A stretch of 16,206 nucleotides of DNA, taken from positions 1 through 16,206 of the forward strand of contig JAGOWF010000021.1 in the NCBI GenBank assembly GCA_018060305.1. The letters run 5' to 3'. Positions within the stretch are counted from its first letter, which is position 1. Each line of letters starts with the position of its first letter. This stretch comes from Pyrinomonadaceae bacterium. GTDB lineage: Bacteria; Acidobacteriota; Blastocatellia; Pyrinomonadales; Pyrinomonadaceae. The position numbers and the translations under genes were made by a program. Shown piece by piece: positions 6,381-14,856 of this stretch. Below the pieces are notes generated by a model that did not search any database, was not told the DNA's origin, and saw nothing but the letters and a program-made list of their open reading frames with translations.

Positions 6381-7157
6381 ATGGACAGCACATATAACTA
6401 TAACTACGAGACTACAAGTGACGGCGAGTTCGATGGTATTCAAAGCAAGGAACGCTCGCGAAGCGCTTCAGTTCCGGTGACCACATCAAGCAACGAGCTC
6501 CTTCGCAGCCTGCCTCGCGAACTGTTTCAGAGGCTGTCTCCCTCTCTGCGTTCGGTGTATCTGGAGGAGGATCAGTATCTATATAACTTTCAGGACGACC
6601 GGCTGGACTACGTCTATTTTCCTGAAACCGCCGTGATCTCCGAATTACAGACGCTCGATGACGGCCGCATGGTTGAGGTCATGCTCACCGGCCGTGAAGG
6701 CGCGGTGGGCCTGTTGGCCCTGCTTTGTCATACGGGAGCACCGCATTGCACGCAGGTGTCACAGGCCGGCTCGGCAGTACGGATCGAGAGCGGAGCCCTG
6801 GCAAAGATCGTCCGCCTTTATCCTGAGGCAGCCGCTGTATTGACACCTCATCTTGACCAGTACGTCCGGCAGATCTCCCAGCGATCTATCTGCAATATGT
6901 ATCACTCGGTCAAAGAGCGGCTCTGCACGTGGCTGCTGCTCGTTCAGGACCGCTGTGGCAAAAAGACGTTGAAGCTCACTCATGAGCAGATCGCACGGAT
7001 ACTCGGCGTATATCGCCCGAGCGTTACGTGCATCGCCCTGGAGCTTCGTAAAAACAAGCTGATCTCATATTCGCGGGGCGGCCTGTCGATCTGTGACCGC
7101 GCGAGGGTCGAGGATTCTGCATGCGGATGCTACCCGCAGATCGCAGCGGTTCATTAA
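6381..7157 (+). CDS. Crp/Fnr-family transcriptional regulator
   Basis: The product has 258 aa. After a 35-residue Tyr/Ser-rich N-terminus comes a cyclic-nucleotide-binding-like beta roll (about 38-150), with an ELLRSLPRELFQRL start, VYFPETAVISELQTLDDGRM, and a GREGAVGLLAL stretch where a phosphate-binding cassette would be. A long dimerisation helix (about 155-190) follows. The winged HTH (about 195-235) has LTHEQIARILGVYRPSVTCI, and the C-terminus carries RGGLSICDRARVEDSACGCY. The cassette lacks the Arg-Ser pair that contacts cAMP, so the ligand is probably not cAMP. Cys residues in DSACGCY are common in this subfamily, but no Fnr-type cluster motif is present. The ATG at 6381 is chosen over an upstream Met at 6342 because AGGGAGA (6371-6377) sits just before it and the upstream start would overlap the previous gene. 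Confidence 0.9.
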   Translation: MDSTYNYNYETTSDGEFDGIQSKERSRSASVPVTTSSNELLRSLPRELFQRLSPSLRSVYLEEDQYLYNFQDDRLDYVYFPETAVISELQTLDDGRMVEVMLTGREGAVGLLALLCHTGAPHCTQVSQAGSAVRIESGALAKIVRLYPEAAAVLTPHLDQYVRQISQRSICNMYHSVKERLCTWLLLVQDRCGKKTLKLTHEQIARILGVYRPSVTCIALELRKNKLISYSRGGLSICDRARVEDSACGCYPQIAAVH

Positions 7158-7237
7158 TAAAATTTTCTTCGGCTTAATGTATAGCAACGGACAGAGCCGA
7201 GTACGCGGAATTGATAATCTTCCACAACCAACCAACC

Positions 7238-7287
7238 GGGGATTCCCGCAGTTTGAATAACGTGGGAACATATTCAAGGGAATCCCC
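7238..7287 (+). promoter_or_regulatory. nested two-part stem-loop in the leader of the FAD/Rieske gene
   Basis: The outer stem GGGGATTCCC (7238-7247) pairs perfectly with GGGAATCCCC (7278-7287). Inside it, after a 5-base bulge (7248-7252), TTGAATA (7253-7259) pairs with TATTCAA (7271-7277), leaving an 11-base loop. All 17 pairs are Watson-Crick. Each outer arm is also nearly palindromic. No T-run follows, so it is not a simple terminator. CCTCCTCC, an anti-Shine-Dalgarno-like run, starts at 7286 within and just after the 3' arm. It could be a regulatory RNA element or a protein-binding palindrome pair. Confidence 0.6.
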
Positions 7288-7323
7288 TCCTCCATCTCTT
7301 AAGGAATATTTTTAGGGCCAACG

Positions 7324-7387
7324 CTCCGGGCGTATGACAGCGCACAGACCGTTAAGGTTGTCAGACGTATCGTAAGCCGCCCGGAGG
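7324..7387 (+). promoter_or_regulatory. stem that hides the ribosome-binding site of the FAD/Rieske gene
   Basis: CTCCGGGCG (7324-7332) pairs perfectly with CGCCCGGAG (7378-7386). The 3' arm contains most of the ribosome-binding site GGAGG (7383-7387), which lies 6 bases before the ATG at 7394. Inside the loop TGACA (7335-7339) can pair with TGTCA (7359-7363). If this folds in the mRNA it would block translation initiation, so a factor, ligand, temperature change or alternative pairing could control the gene after transcription. Confidence 0.6.
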
Positions 7388-7393
7388 CACTAA

Positions 7394-8902
7394 ATGCGAA
7401 AAAGCGACGAAGGACGAACACGATCATATTGGGAGGCGACCGCTTCGCTGATCGATAGCGCGGCCGAGATGCCGTCTGAGGCGGATGCCTGCATTATCGG
7501 CGGCGGTATCGCCGGCCTGAGTACGGCATATATGCTCTCAAGTGCGGGGAAAAAAGTTGTTGTCTTTGACGACGGCCTGATCGGTGGAGGTGAGACGTGC
7601 CGAACAACGGCGCACATTTCAAATGCCATCGACGACCGCATTTACCGTATCGTGGAGTGGCACGGAATGGAAAAGGCCCGACTTGCTGTTCAGGCCCATA
7701 CGCAGGCCATCGACCAGATCGAACGTATCGTAAACGACGAAAAGATCGATTGTGATTTCGAACGCCTTCCCGGCTATCTGATCGAGGCGAAGGAAAGCGA
7801 CGACGATCTGGATAAGGAGATCGCCGCTTGCCGGCATTGCGGCCTCAACGATGTCGAGTTTGTCGACCGCGTCCCGACAGGACACTTCGACAGCGGCCGC
7901 TGCCTGCGGTTTCCGCGTCAGGCACAATTCCACATTGTCAAATATCTGAACGGCCTGGCCGGCGCGATCGAGTCGCACGGCGGCACTTTGTTATCCAATA
8001 CGCGAATCGCCGAGTGGAAAGGCGGCGACCATCCGTCCGTAGTGACGGCCGATGGACGCTCTTGCAACGGCAAGGCCGTCGTGCTTGCTACCAACTATCC
8101 AATAATGACGAAGATGTTTGCCCAATTGCCCGCCTACCGAACGTATGTCGTCGGCCTGCAGGTGCCGCGCTCTTCGGTCGAGCCGATGCTTGTCTGGGAT
8201 ACAGGCGATCCTTACATCTACGTCCGAACGCAGCGGAATGGGAGCGATGACATTCTGATCGTCGGCGGCGAGGACCATCGGACGGGCCAAGCCGACGACG
8301 GCGATGCAAGATTTGGCAAGCTTGAGGCGTGGGCACGCGAGCGTTTTCCTGACGCCGGAGAATCACTGTATCGCTGGTCAGGCCAGTTTCTTGAGACTCA
8401 CGACGGCCTGGCCTTTCTCGGCCGACATTCTGACGACAAGCCGAATGTATATCTGATCACCGGCGATTCAGGCATGGGCATGACCCACTGCACGATAGGA
8501 GCGATGCTTGTATCGGATCTGATATCGGGCCGTGATAACCCTTGGAAGAATGTGTTTGATCCATCGCGACTCGCTACTCAGTCGATAAAGCAAGCCGTGC
8601 CTGAGATAGTCAACTCGACCATTCCATACGTCGATTGGCTAACGCCGAGCGAGATCAACTCCGCTGATGAGCTAAAAAATGGCGACGCCGCGATCCTGCG
8701 TGAGGGCACGACAAAGATCGCGGTCTATCGCGATGATCAGGGCAGTATCCATCGTCGATCTGCGGTTTGCACTCACATGGGCTGCATCGTTCGCTTCAAT
8801 TCGACCGAACGAACATGGGATTGCCCCTGTCATGGCTCACGCTTCTCGCTGGACGGCGAACCCATCAACACACCGGCAATGACACCTCTGCCCCCGGCCT
8901 GA
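7394..8902 (+). CDS. FAD-dependent oxidoreductase with C-terminal Rieske [2Fe-2S] domain
   Basis: The 502-aa protein fuses a DAO-type (glycine/D-amino-acid-oxidase-like) flavin domain to a Rieske ferredoxin domain. The N-terminal Rossmann motif is IIGGGIAGLSTAYMLSSAGK (glycines 36-41) with Asp59 at the end of the second strand. A second FAD contact is likely in VYLITGDSGMGMTHCTIGAM. The Rieske domain (about 415-502) has CTHMGC and CPCH: by family rules Cys459, His461, Cys477 and His480 hold the cluster, and Cys464 with Cys479 form the disulfide typical of the bc1-like type. No signal peptide or TM is seen, so it is probably cytosolic. The substrate is unknown; related Gram-positive proteins are annotated only generally. 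The start is fixed by GGAGG 6 bases upstream, which lies in a stem. Family call is strong; function is not. Confidence 0.92.
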   Translation: MRKSDEGRTRSYWEATASLIDSAAEMPSEADACIIGGGIAGLSTAYMLSSAGKKVVVFDDGLIGGGETCRTTAHISNAIDDRIYRIVEWHGMEKARLAVQAHTQAIDQIERIVNDEKIDCDFERLPGYLIEAKESDDDLDKEIAACRHCGLNDVEFVDRVPTGHFDSGRCLRFPRQAQFHIVKYLNGLAGAIESHGGTLLSNTRIAEWKGGDHPSVVTADGRSCNGKAVVLATNYPIMTKMFAQLPAYRTYVVGLQVPRSSVEPMLVWDTGDPYIYVRTQRNGSDDILIVGGEDHRTGQADDGDARFGKLEAWARERFPDAGESLYRWSGQFLETHDGLAFLGRHSDDKPNVYLITGDSGMGMTHCTIGAMLVSDLISGRDNPWKNVFDPSRLATQSIKQAVPEIVNSTIPYVDWLTPSEINSADELKNGDAAILREGTTKIAVYRDDQGSIHRRSAVCTHMGCIVRFNSTERTWDCPCHGSRFSLDGEPINTPAMTPLPPA

Positions 8903-8906
8903 TAGG

Positions 8907-9059
8907 TCAAACGGCGCGTCGTCCGCGTACTAGCTGTACTATGAACACGACTAACGCCACGACCAGCAGGATATGGATAAAGCCGCCGACAGACTGGCTG
9001 GCGAACCCAAAACCGAGCGCCCACAGGATCAAGAGTATCAATATAATAGTCCAAAGCAT
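8907..9059 (-). CDS. lmo0937-family small membrane protein (50 aa)
   Basis: On the minus strand an ATG at 9059 opens a 50-aa frame: MLWTIILILLILWALGF, then a Gly/Ser turn with SQSVGGFIHILLVVALVVFI, and a basic end VRGRRAV. Two hydrophobic segments around a GGFIH turn, Trp after the start and a short Arg-rich tail are what I recognise as the lmo0937/DUF5670 family of tiny membrane peptides, which are widespread and functionally uncharacterised. A strong ribosome site GGAGGA (complement of 9068-9073) sits 8 bases before the ATG. A longer minus-strand frame (8830-9054) overlaps in another register but encodes no membrane pattern. The stop lies 4 bases from the end of the convergent FAD/Rieske gene. 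Confidence 0.85.
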   Translation of the reverse strand: MLWTIILILLILWALGFGFASQSVGGFIHILLVVALVVFIVQLVRGRRAV

Positions 9060-9082
9060 TTTTTCATTCCTCCAATCTAGAT

Positions 9083-9286
9083 CTACCTGCTGCGTTCTGA
9101 ATCAACGGGCGTCGTCACGTCACCGTCAGACGATGCCGTGAGTAGGAACGTAATCGCAAAGAACGCCACGATCAAAATGAACAAAGCCATTACTACGGTC
9201 ATCCAGTTGACGCCGCGATAGGCTTTCGCGACGTCTTCTCTCACCATCACCTCCCGGCCATCGACCTCAATAAGTTGTTTTGCCAC
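9083..9286 (-). CDS. small single-TM membrane protein of unknown function
   Basis: The product has 67 aa and was not assigned to a named family. Residues 1-28 are charged and soluble (KQLIEVDGREVMVREDVAKA), residues about 29-50 form one strong TM helix (VVMALFILIVAFFAITFLL), and the tail is short and acidic. By the positive-inside rule the N-terminus is probably cytosolic. The start is GTG at 9286; it is preferred because a good ribosome site (GGGGAGA, complement of about 9295-9301) lies about 8 bases upstream. The lmo0937-type gene starts 23 bases after its stop on the same strand, with its own ribosome site, so the two are likely one transcript coding for two small membrane proteins. Confidence 0.72.
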   Translation of the reverse strand: MAKQLIEVDGREVMVREDVAKAYRGVNWMTVVMALFILIVAFFAITFLLTASSDGDVTTPVDSERSR

Positions 9287-9367
9287 TTCGATCGTCTCCC
9301 CGCAGAAATTTGCTGCTGAGTAAAACTCTACAGGGCCGGACGTGACGTGTATGTACGACAGGAAACA

Positions 9368-9394
9368 GAGACCGCCTTTGTACTAGGCGGTCTC
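9368..9394 (-). terminator. hairpin terminator of the minus-strand lepB-carA operon
   Basis: GAGACCGCCT (9368-9377) and AGGCGGTCTC (9385-9394) form a perfect 10-bp stem with a 7-base loop. It starts 27 bases beyond the stop of the minus-strand gene ending at 9421. On the minus strand the stem is followed by TGTTTCC, only a short U-tract, so termination may be partial or may only protect the 3' end. Confidence 0.6.
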
Positions 9395-9420
9395 GGCAAC
9401 AGCAAGGTCAATGGATCATG

Positions 9421-10683
9421 CTATCTGGGAGGTAGCTTTCTAAAGCCGGTATGAAGCGAGAATATCTCGGACGCTGCAAGCATCCCATCGATGTCGAACA
9501 TGAGTAGTTCGATCGTTACGCTGCCGCTGTATCGTATCTTATTGCCGAGAAAGAGGTTGCGTGTCTCACGCCGACTGCCGCCCGAGGCCAGCGAGCGGAG
9601 CTTCAGAATGCCGACTCGCGAGCCCGCGCCCTGGCGCAAAAAGCGGTCGAGTTTTTCTGCCCTGACGAGTTGTCTGAGATCGGTGTATTGCTGACGCGGC
9701 TGGTCGTCTTCCGGCCCTCGCCTTTCCTGGCCGCCGATCTCCTCATTCGCCATGGCCAGGGCCTGAAGCTGGGCCTTTACATTTCGCGCTTCCTCCATAA
9801 GAGAACTGATCGGGCCGCGCTGTGCTTCCGTCAGTTTGTTTGCCCAGACAAGAAAATTGCTCACCTCGACGTATGCCTGATTGATCTCGGAGACACGGAT
9901 CAGTATCGACTCGCGCCCCTCGCTCTCGAGATCGTATTCCGGAACAAAAGCCCTTGGATAGAATACCTTCAGGGCCTTATTGCCACTCTTTAACTCATGA
10001 GCAATGGCAGCACCGAGCGCGTCGGCATCGACCGTATCCGTGCTCTCGGTAATAATAGTCTCGGTCCTGAATAGCGACAAAAGCTCCCCTACCGAACCCG
10101 CAAAGGCCGTCGCTATCGTAGGAAAGTTGAGAGCCGATGTGATCGGGTCCCACGACTGGATCTTGATATCGTCACCGGCGTTCGCATCACGCATCGCAGC
10201 CGCCTCGAGTCTTTTTCGCCATTTCTCAAAGTTTTTCAGGGCCGCCTCAGATTGGCTGCGATAAACGCGGTATTTAGCAAGTGCCGTGAAATCAGCCTCA
10301 TTGTGAATGGCAATGGCCGTATATTGCGAGGTGACAGGCCGTATCGCCGCTTCGATCTGGGCTGACAGGGCCTTTAGCGCCTCATAGCTCAATGCGGTCG
10401 TTTCGGCACTCGCTTTGGCATCGTCCGAAAATGTGGTCTTAGATTCGGGCACCTTTAGGCCGCTCGTTTTTGGCAAGGCCTCAAGTATCTCTTTCAGCCG
10501 CTGGTTGGCCAGGTCGCTTTTCGCTTTTTCGAACTCCTGCTGCTTCTTCAACAGATCGATCTGCTGCTGGAGCGCAGCCATCTGAGCGTCCGGCGAAGGC
10601 GGCGTCGGTGACGGCGCTTGCGAGAATACGAACGCTGACAAAACAAGGACAAGGAACGAAATGAGGATAGAGCGAATCATCAT
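9421..10683 (-). CDS. secreted or periplasmic coiled-coil protein, unknown function
   Basis: The product has 420 aa and no family was recognised. It begins with a signal peptide (hydrophobic LISFLVLVLSAFVFS, likely cleaved near Ser21-Gln22), then a Pro-rich linker (PSPTPPSP). A heptad-like coiled coil at about 33-70 (MAALQQQIDLLKKQQEFEKA onward) follows, then a largely helical, charged body. The C-terminus carries ETRNLFLGNKIRYSGSVTIE and a strand-rich end. There is no lipobox Cys and no second TM, so it is probably periplasmic or exported. The ribosome site is excellent: GGAGGTGA (complement of 10685-10692). Two adjacent ATG codons follow (10683 and 10680); the second has better spacing. It lies 27 bases after carA on the same strand and ends before a hairpin terminator, making it the last gene of the lepB-carA unit. 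Confidence 0.8.
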   Translation of the reverse strand: MMIRSILISFLVLVLSAFVFSQAPSPTPPSPDAQMAALQQQIDLLKKQQEFEKAKSDLANQRLKEILEALPKTSGLKVPESKTTFSDDAKASAETTALSYEALKALSAQIEAAIRPVTSQYTAIAIHNEADFTALAKYRVYRSQSEAALKNFEKWRKRLEAAAMRDANAGDDIKIQSWDPITSALNFPTIATAFAGSVGELLSLFRTETIITESTDTVDADALGAAIAHELKSGNKALKVFYPRAFVPEYDLESEGRESILIRVSEINQAYVEVSNFLVWANKLTEAQRGPISSLMEEARNVKAQLQALAMANEEIGGQERRGPEDDQPRQQYTDLRQLVRAEKLDRFLRQGAGSRVGILKLRSLASGGSRRETRNLFLGNKIRYSGSVTIELLMFDIDGMLAASEIFSLHTGFRKLPPR

Positions 10684-10710
10684 GTCACCTCCAACACTGA
10701 CGATCGTGAC

Positions 10711-11802
<1,092 letters not shown>

Positions 11803-11854
11803 CGCTGTCAATTCTAACGCATCGACAGCGAACTTCGTATTTTGGATAGAAATG

Positions 11855-12559
11855 TTAGCGGAGGTCCGGCAAGCCTTCCTTTACCTGAGGCGTGACTGTT
11901 ACGCCCGGGCCGTATTCACCGTGTTCGAGAAAGCCCATGTCCTGCGGCTTCCAATAGCGAAAAAATGCCTTGCCGTAGATATATTTTTCGGGCACAAGCC
12001 CCCAATAGCGCGAGTCTGACGAGTTATCGCGGTTGTCGCCCATCACAAAATAGTGATGCTCATCGACCTTTCGCACGGGATAGCTCGGCAGCGACCGGTT
12101 ATGCTCAGAGTCGAGATACGTCTCGTTTAACTCCACGCCGTTGATCAGCACCTTACCGCTGCGAACCTCGACCATCTCGCCCGGCAGCCCGATCACGCGC
12201 TTGACATAGGATTTTTCAGGATCGTTCGGATACCAGAAAACGACTATGTCGCCACGCTCGATATGACCCCAACTGACCGACTGTATCTGGTAATAAACGA
12301 GCTTGTTGACCAGCAGCCGTTCGCCGTCCTGAAGCTGCGGCAGCATCGACGTGCCCTCGACAACTACGGGCTGGACAAAGAAAACGCCGAATAATATAAA
12401 GACCACCACGATCAGGAATATGTCGCGAAAGAGCTTTAGCCCCTCGGAAAATAGCCCCTGCCGCGATTCGCGTCTGAGCGACACGACCTCGATCCCGGCG
12501 TCGTCCCCGGGAGCGACGAAACCGAAGTCAGTGTGGTCTTTCCTGCCAAAATCCAACAT
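11855..12559 (-). CDS. lepB: signal peptidase I
   Basis: Signal peptidase I cleaves Sec and Tat signal peptides at the outer face of the inner membrane. The product has 234 aa from the ATG at 12559: a cytosolic N-terminus, one TM helix (about 43-63, FLIVVVFILFGVFFVQPVVV), then the catalytic domain. Box B holds the nucleophile Ser71 in VEGTSMLPQL, box D the general base Lys120 in SYVKRVIGLPGE, and box E is FVMGDNRDNSSDSRYWG. All catalytic motifs are intact. A GTG at 12583 with a GAGGG-like sequence too close to it would add eight residues, and the choice is uncertain because neither start has a good ribosome site. It leads a minus-strand unit lepB-carA-coiled-coil gene, and is divergent from the class V aminotransferase gene. 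Confidence 0.96.
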   Translation of the reverse strand: MLDFGRKDHTDFGFVAPGDDAGIEVVSLRRESRQGLFSEGLKLFRDIFLIVVVFILFGVFFVQPVVVEGTSMLPQLQDGERLLVNKLVYYQIQSVSWGHIERGDIVVFWYPNDPEKSYVKRVIGLPGEMVEVRSGKVLINGVELNETYLDSEHNRSLPSYPVRKVDEHHYFVMGDNRDNSSDSRYWGLVPEKYIYGKAFFRYWKPQDMGFLEHGEYGPGVTVTPQVKEGLPDLR

Positions 12560-12638
12560 AATCAAGAACGCGGGCGAGCGCACGCCCTCATATCAATAAT
12601 CGGATTTATCCGCGAAGTTTGTCAAAACAAATCTCTTA

Positions 12639-13763
12639 ATGAACGAAAACGTCCGTTCGCAATTCGCATCCATCGGCCATCTGGCATACCTCAACAGCGC
12701 CGCCGTCTCGCCCCTGCCATCCGCCGCCATTGAGGCCATCACATGGCAACTGAATGACGTCTCGACAAACGGCGGCCTCGGGTATCAGGGCTGGATCGAT
12801 ACCAAAAATAGTTCACGCCGCCTGCTCGCCGACATGCTGGGCGTGCGGGCCGATCAGGTCGCATTTATGCGAAACACCTCGGACGGCTTTGCGACGATCG
12901 CGAACGGCCTCAATTGGCGGCGCAGTGACAACATCGTGAGCTTCGCGGGTGAATTCCCTGCCAATTATTACGCCTGGCGACGTATTCGTGACGAATTCGG
13001 TGTCGAGCTCCGCCTCACCCCCGAACGCCAAGGCCGCATCGACCTCGGCGAGCTGATCTCGATGATCGACGCCAATACAAAGGTCGTAGCGATCAGCTCG
13101 GTCCAATACGCGTCCGGTTTCCGTGCCGACCTCGAACGCATCGGCCGAGCGGCGCGTGCGGTTGATGCATTGTTCTGTGTTGACCTGATCCAGGGCCTCG
13201 GCGCCCACCGCTACGATCTGCCCGCGCAGTTTGTGGATGCCGCAAGCGGTGCCAGCCATAAGTGGCTCTGTGCTCCCGAGGGCTGCGGCTACATCTATCT
13301 ATCCGACCGTGCTCGCGAACGCATCAAGCCGACGCTGGTCGGCTGGATCAGCGTGGAAACGCCGTGGGATTTTGTGGATCGCGAGCAGCAGTTCAAGCCA
13401 ACCGCCCTCGCATGGGAAAGCGGCACCGGCTGCTCGTCACTCTTCTACGGCCTCGAACAAAGCCTAAAGCTGCTCACCGAAACCGGCCTCGACGACATCG
13501 AAAAATATCTCGACGGCCTGACCGACGAGCTTTGCGACGGCCTCGCAGCAAAACCGTATGACATCGTCAGTTCACGCGGCGCGGGCGAACGATCCGCGAT
13601 CGTCTGCATCCGCCACCGCAACGGCCTGGCCGCGAACGAGGTCACCGCGCACCTCGAAAAACAACACGTCGTCGTCTCACCCCGAGGCGACAGTGTCCGC
13701 ATCGCTACGCATTATTACAATACTCAGGAAGATATTGGCCGACTGCTCGACGCTCTCCCGTAG
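12639..13763 (+). CDS. class V aminotransferase (cysteine-desulfurase-like fold), PLP-dependent
   Basis: The 374-aa protein has the fold-type I PLP enzyme pattern of the class V family. The N-terminal substrate loop is AYLNSAAVSPLP. MRNTSDGFATIANGL carries the cofactor phosphate contact region. VQYASGFRADLERIGRAAR and CVDLIQGLGAHRYDL include the Asp that contacts the PLP ring nitrogen. The PLP-binding lysine is Lys208 in SGASHKWLCAPEGCGYIY. The C-terminal domain ends VVVSPRGDSVRIATHYYNT. The CAPEGCGYIY and WESGTGCSSLFYG regions differ from true IscS/SufS, and no dedicated desulfurase Cys loop could be identified, so a selenocysteine-lyase/isopenicillin-N-epimerase-like or aminotransferase role is as likely. 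No ribosome site is apparent before the ATG. The gene is divergent from lepB with a short shared upstream region. Confidence 0.9.
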   Translation: MNENVRSQFASIGHLAYLNSAAVSPLPSAAIEAITWQLNDVSTNGGLGYQGWIDTKNSSRRLLADMLGVRADQVAFMRNTSDGFATIANGLNWRRSDNIVSFAGEFPANYYAWRRIRDEFGVELRLTPERQGRIDLGELISMIDANTKVVAISSVQYASGFRADLERIGRAARAVDALFCVDLIQGLGAHRYDLPAQFVDAASGASHKWLCAPEGCGYIYLSDRARERIKPTLVGWISVETPWDFVDREQQFKPTALAWESGTGCSSLFYGLEQSLKLLTETGLDDIEKYLDGLTDELCDGLAAKPYDIVSSRGAGERSAIVCIRHRNGLAANEVTAHLEKQHVVVSPRGDSVRIATHYYNTQEDIGRLLDALP

Positions 13764-13837
13764 TCGGCCCGATCTATAATTTTGAATCTATTATCTGTGC
13801 TCTAGATGCAGGATGTAAGATGAGAGCCGATAGACGG

Positions 13838-14581
13838 TTATTTATTTAGCCAGCGGTTCGGCGTAAAGCCATCGAGATTGAGCCGCGTCATTCCGCCGGC
13901 ATCGGTGAATGTGGATAGCTGAGCACGGCGTTTGTCACTCAGTTTGAAATAGACGATACCAACGATCACTCCGCCGATCAGCGCGAGCGCGATGCCTATC
14001 ATTATCACGATGACCGTCGATAGAAAGACGTCAGCAGTCGTCAGCACAAACGCCCGCTCGGCTGAGATCCTGAATGGATTGTTGCCCAGCCATTGGATCT
14101 GTTTTTCGTATTTGACCTGATCGAGCAGGGCATCAGCCTGCGCTCTGTCCGACGCGTCCAGCACCATCGCGTTGTAATTCCCGATCCGCCGATAGACGGT
14201 CGATGCGTCGCCCGCTAGAAACGCGCCGAATCTTGTGTCCGCGTCCACCGATGCCTGTGGTGACGTAAACTCAACGATCAGCAGCCTGCCAGCCGCATAT
14301 TCCGCCGTCACTGCCTCCGTTCCGGCCGTCCAATCGATCAGGCTGAGCACGGGACGCTCACCCAAGGCTAATTCAAGCTCAGCCGTCGAGCGAGCAAACA
14401 CGGTCGTCGGCCGCACATTTTCCCAGTCGGGCAGATGCTTGACCAATACGGGAAAACCGTCAATCTCAGACACCTCAAGGCTGCGAAACGCGGGCCGATT
14501 GGCGTCCTGAGCGAACGCCGCCGTAAAACACAGCACAACGGCCGCGACCGCACCTTTTAACCTGAGTAATCCCGCAAACAT
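13838..14581 (-). CDS. exported protein with C-terminal membrane anchor, unknown function
   Basis: The product has 247 aa and no family was recognised. Residues 1-24 form a signal peptide (hydrophobic AVAAVVLCFTAAFA, cleavage likely before QDANRP). The middle (25-175) is a soluble, alpha/beta-looking domain with LIDWTAGTEAVTAEYAAGRL and a YRRIGNYNAMVLDASDRAQA stretch that could be a repeat of a short domain. One strong TM helix lies at about 186-212 (LSTVIVIMIGIALALIGGVI onward), followed by a basic cytosolic tail of about 35 residues ending PNRWLNK. It is thus a type I membrane protein with the domain outside. It is divergent from the sigma-factor gene across a 275-base region and might share regulation with it. 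Confidence 0.78.
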   Translation of the reverse strand: MFAGLLRLKGAVAAVVLCFTAAFAQDANRPAFRSLEVSEIDGFPVLVKHLPDWENVRPTTVFARSTAELELALGERPVLSLIDWTAGTEAVTAEYAAGRLLIVEFTSPQASVDADTRFGAFLAGDASTVYRRIGNYNAMVLDASDRAQADALLDQVKYEKQIQWLGNNPFRISAERAFVLTTADVFLSTVIVIMIGIALALIGGVIVGIVYFKLSDKRRAQLSTFTDAGGMTRLNLDGFTPNRWLNK

Positions 14582-14856
14582 ACTAATTTAGACACCCGCG
14601 CCACGATAGAAGTGTCGATTCTACCATTTACGTCGCGGAATTCGATCAAACTTGAGGCGCACGAAATGGTATATGGATTAACGCACGTGCCGCACGCCAG
14701 GCGTTAACGAATCTGTTATTTGATGAGCGGCGAATATCTGAATATGCCCAAAAAATCGCATCTTTTTCAATTTTTAGGCGTGAAATCAGACATTGCTCAT
14801 CGACAGCACACGTTTGGCACGGCGTTTGAGATTAAGCCTGGCAGGAGGGAAATAAA
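14582..14856. promoter_or_regulatory. divergent intergenic region between the anchored protein and sigma factor genes
   Basis: The region must hold promoters for both divergent genes, but no convincing -35/-10 pair was identified. It has an inverted repeat, TTAACGC (14678-14684) and GCGTTAA (14701-14707), spaced 16 bases apart, which could be an operator. A strong ribosome site AGGAGG (14843-14848) lies 8 bases before the sigma-factor ATG. The stretch around 14725-14790 is notably A/T-rich. Confidence 0.45.

Noticed and set aside
7158..7200. Intrinsic terminator right after the Crp-family gene
   Set aside because: The sequence has an A/T-rich stretch but no convincing GC stem before a T-run.
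8830..9054. Minus-strand 74-codon frame overlapping the small membrane gene
   Set aside because: It lacks a ribosome site and any hydrophobic pattern, and extends into the Rieske coding region; the 50-aa frame in another register is clearly better.
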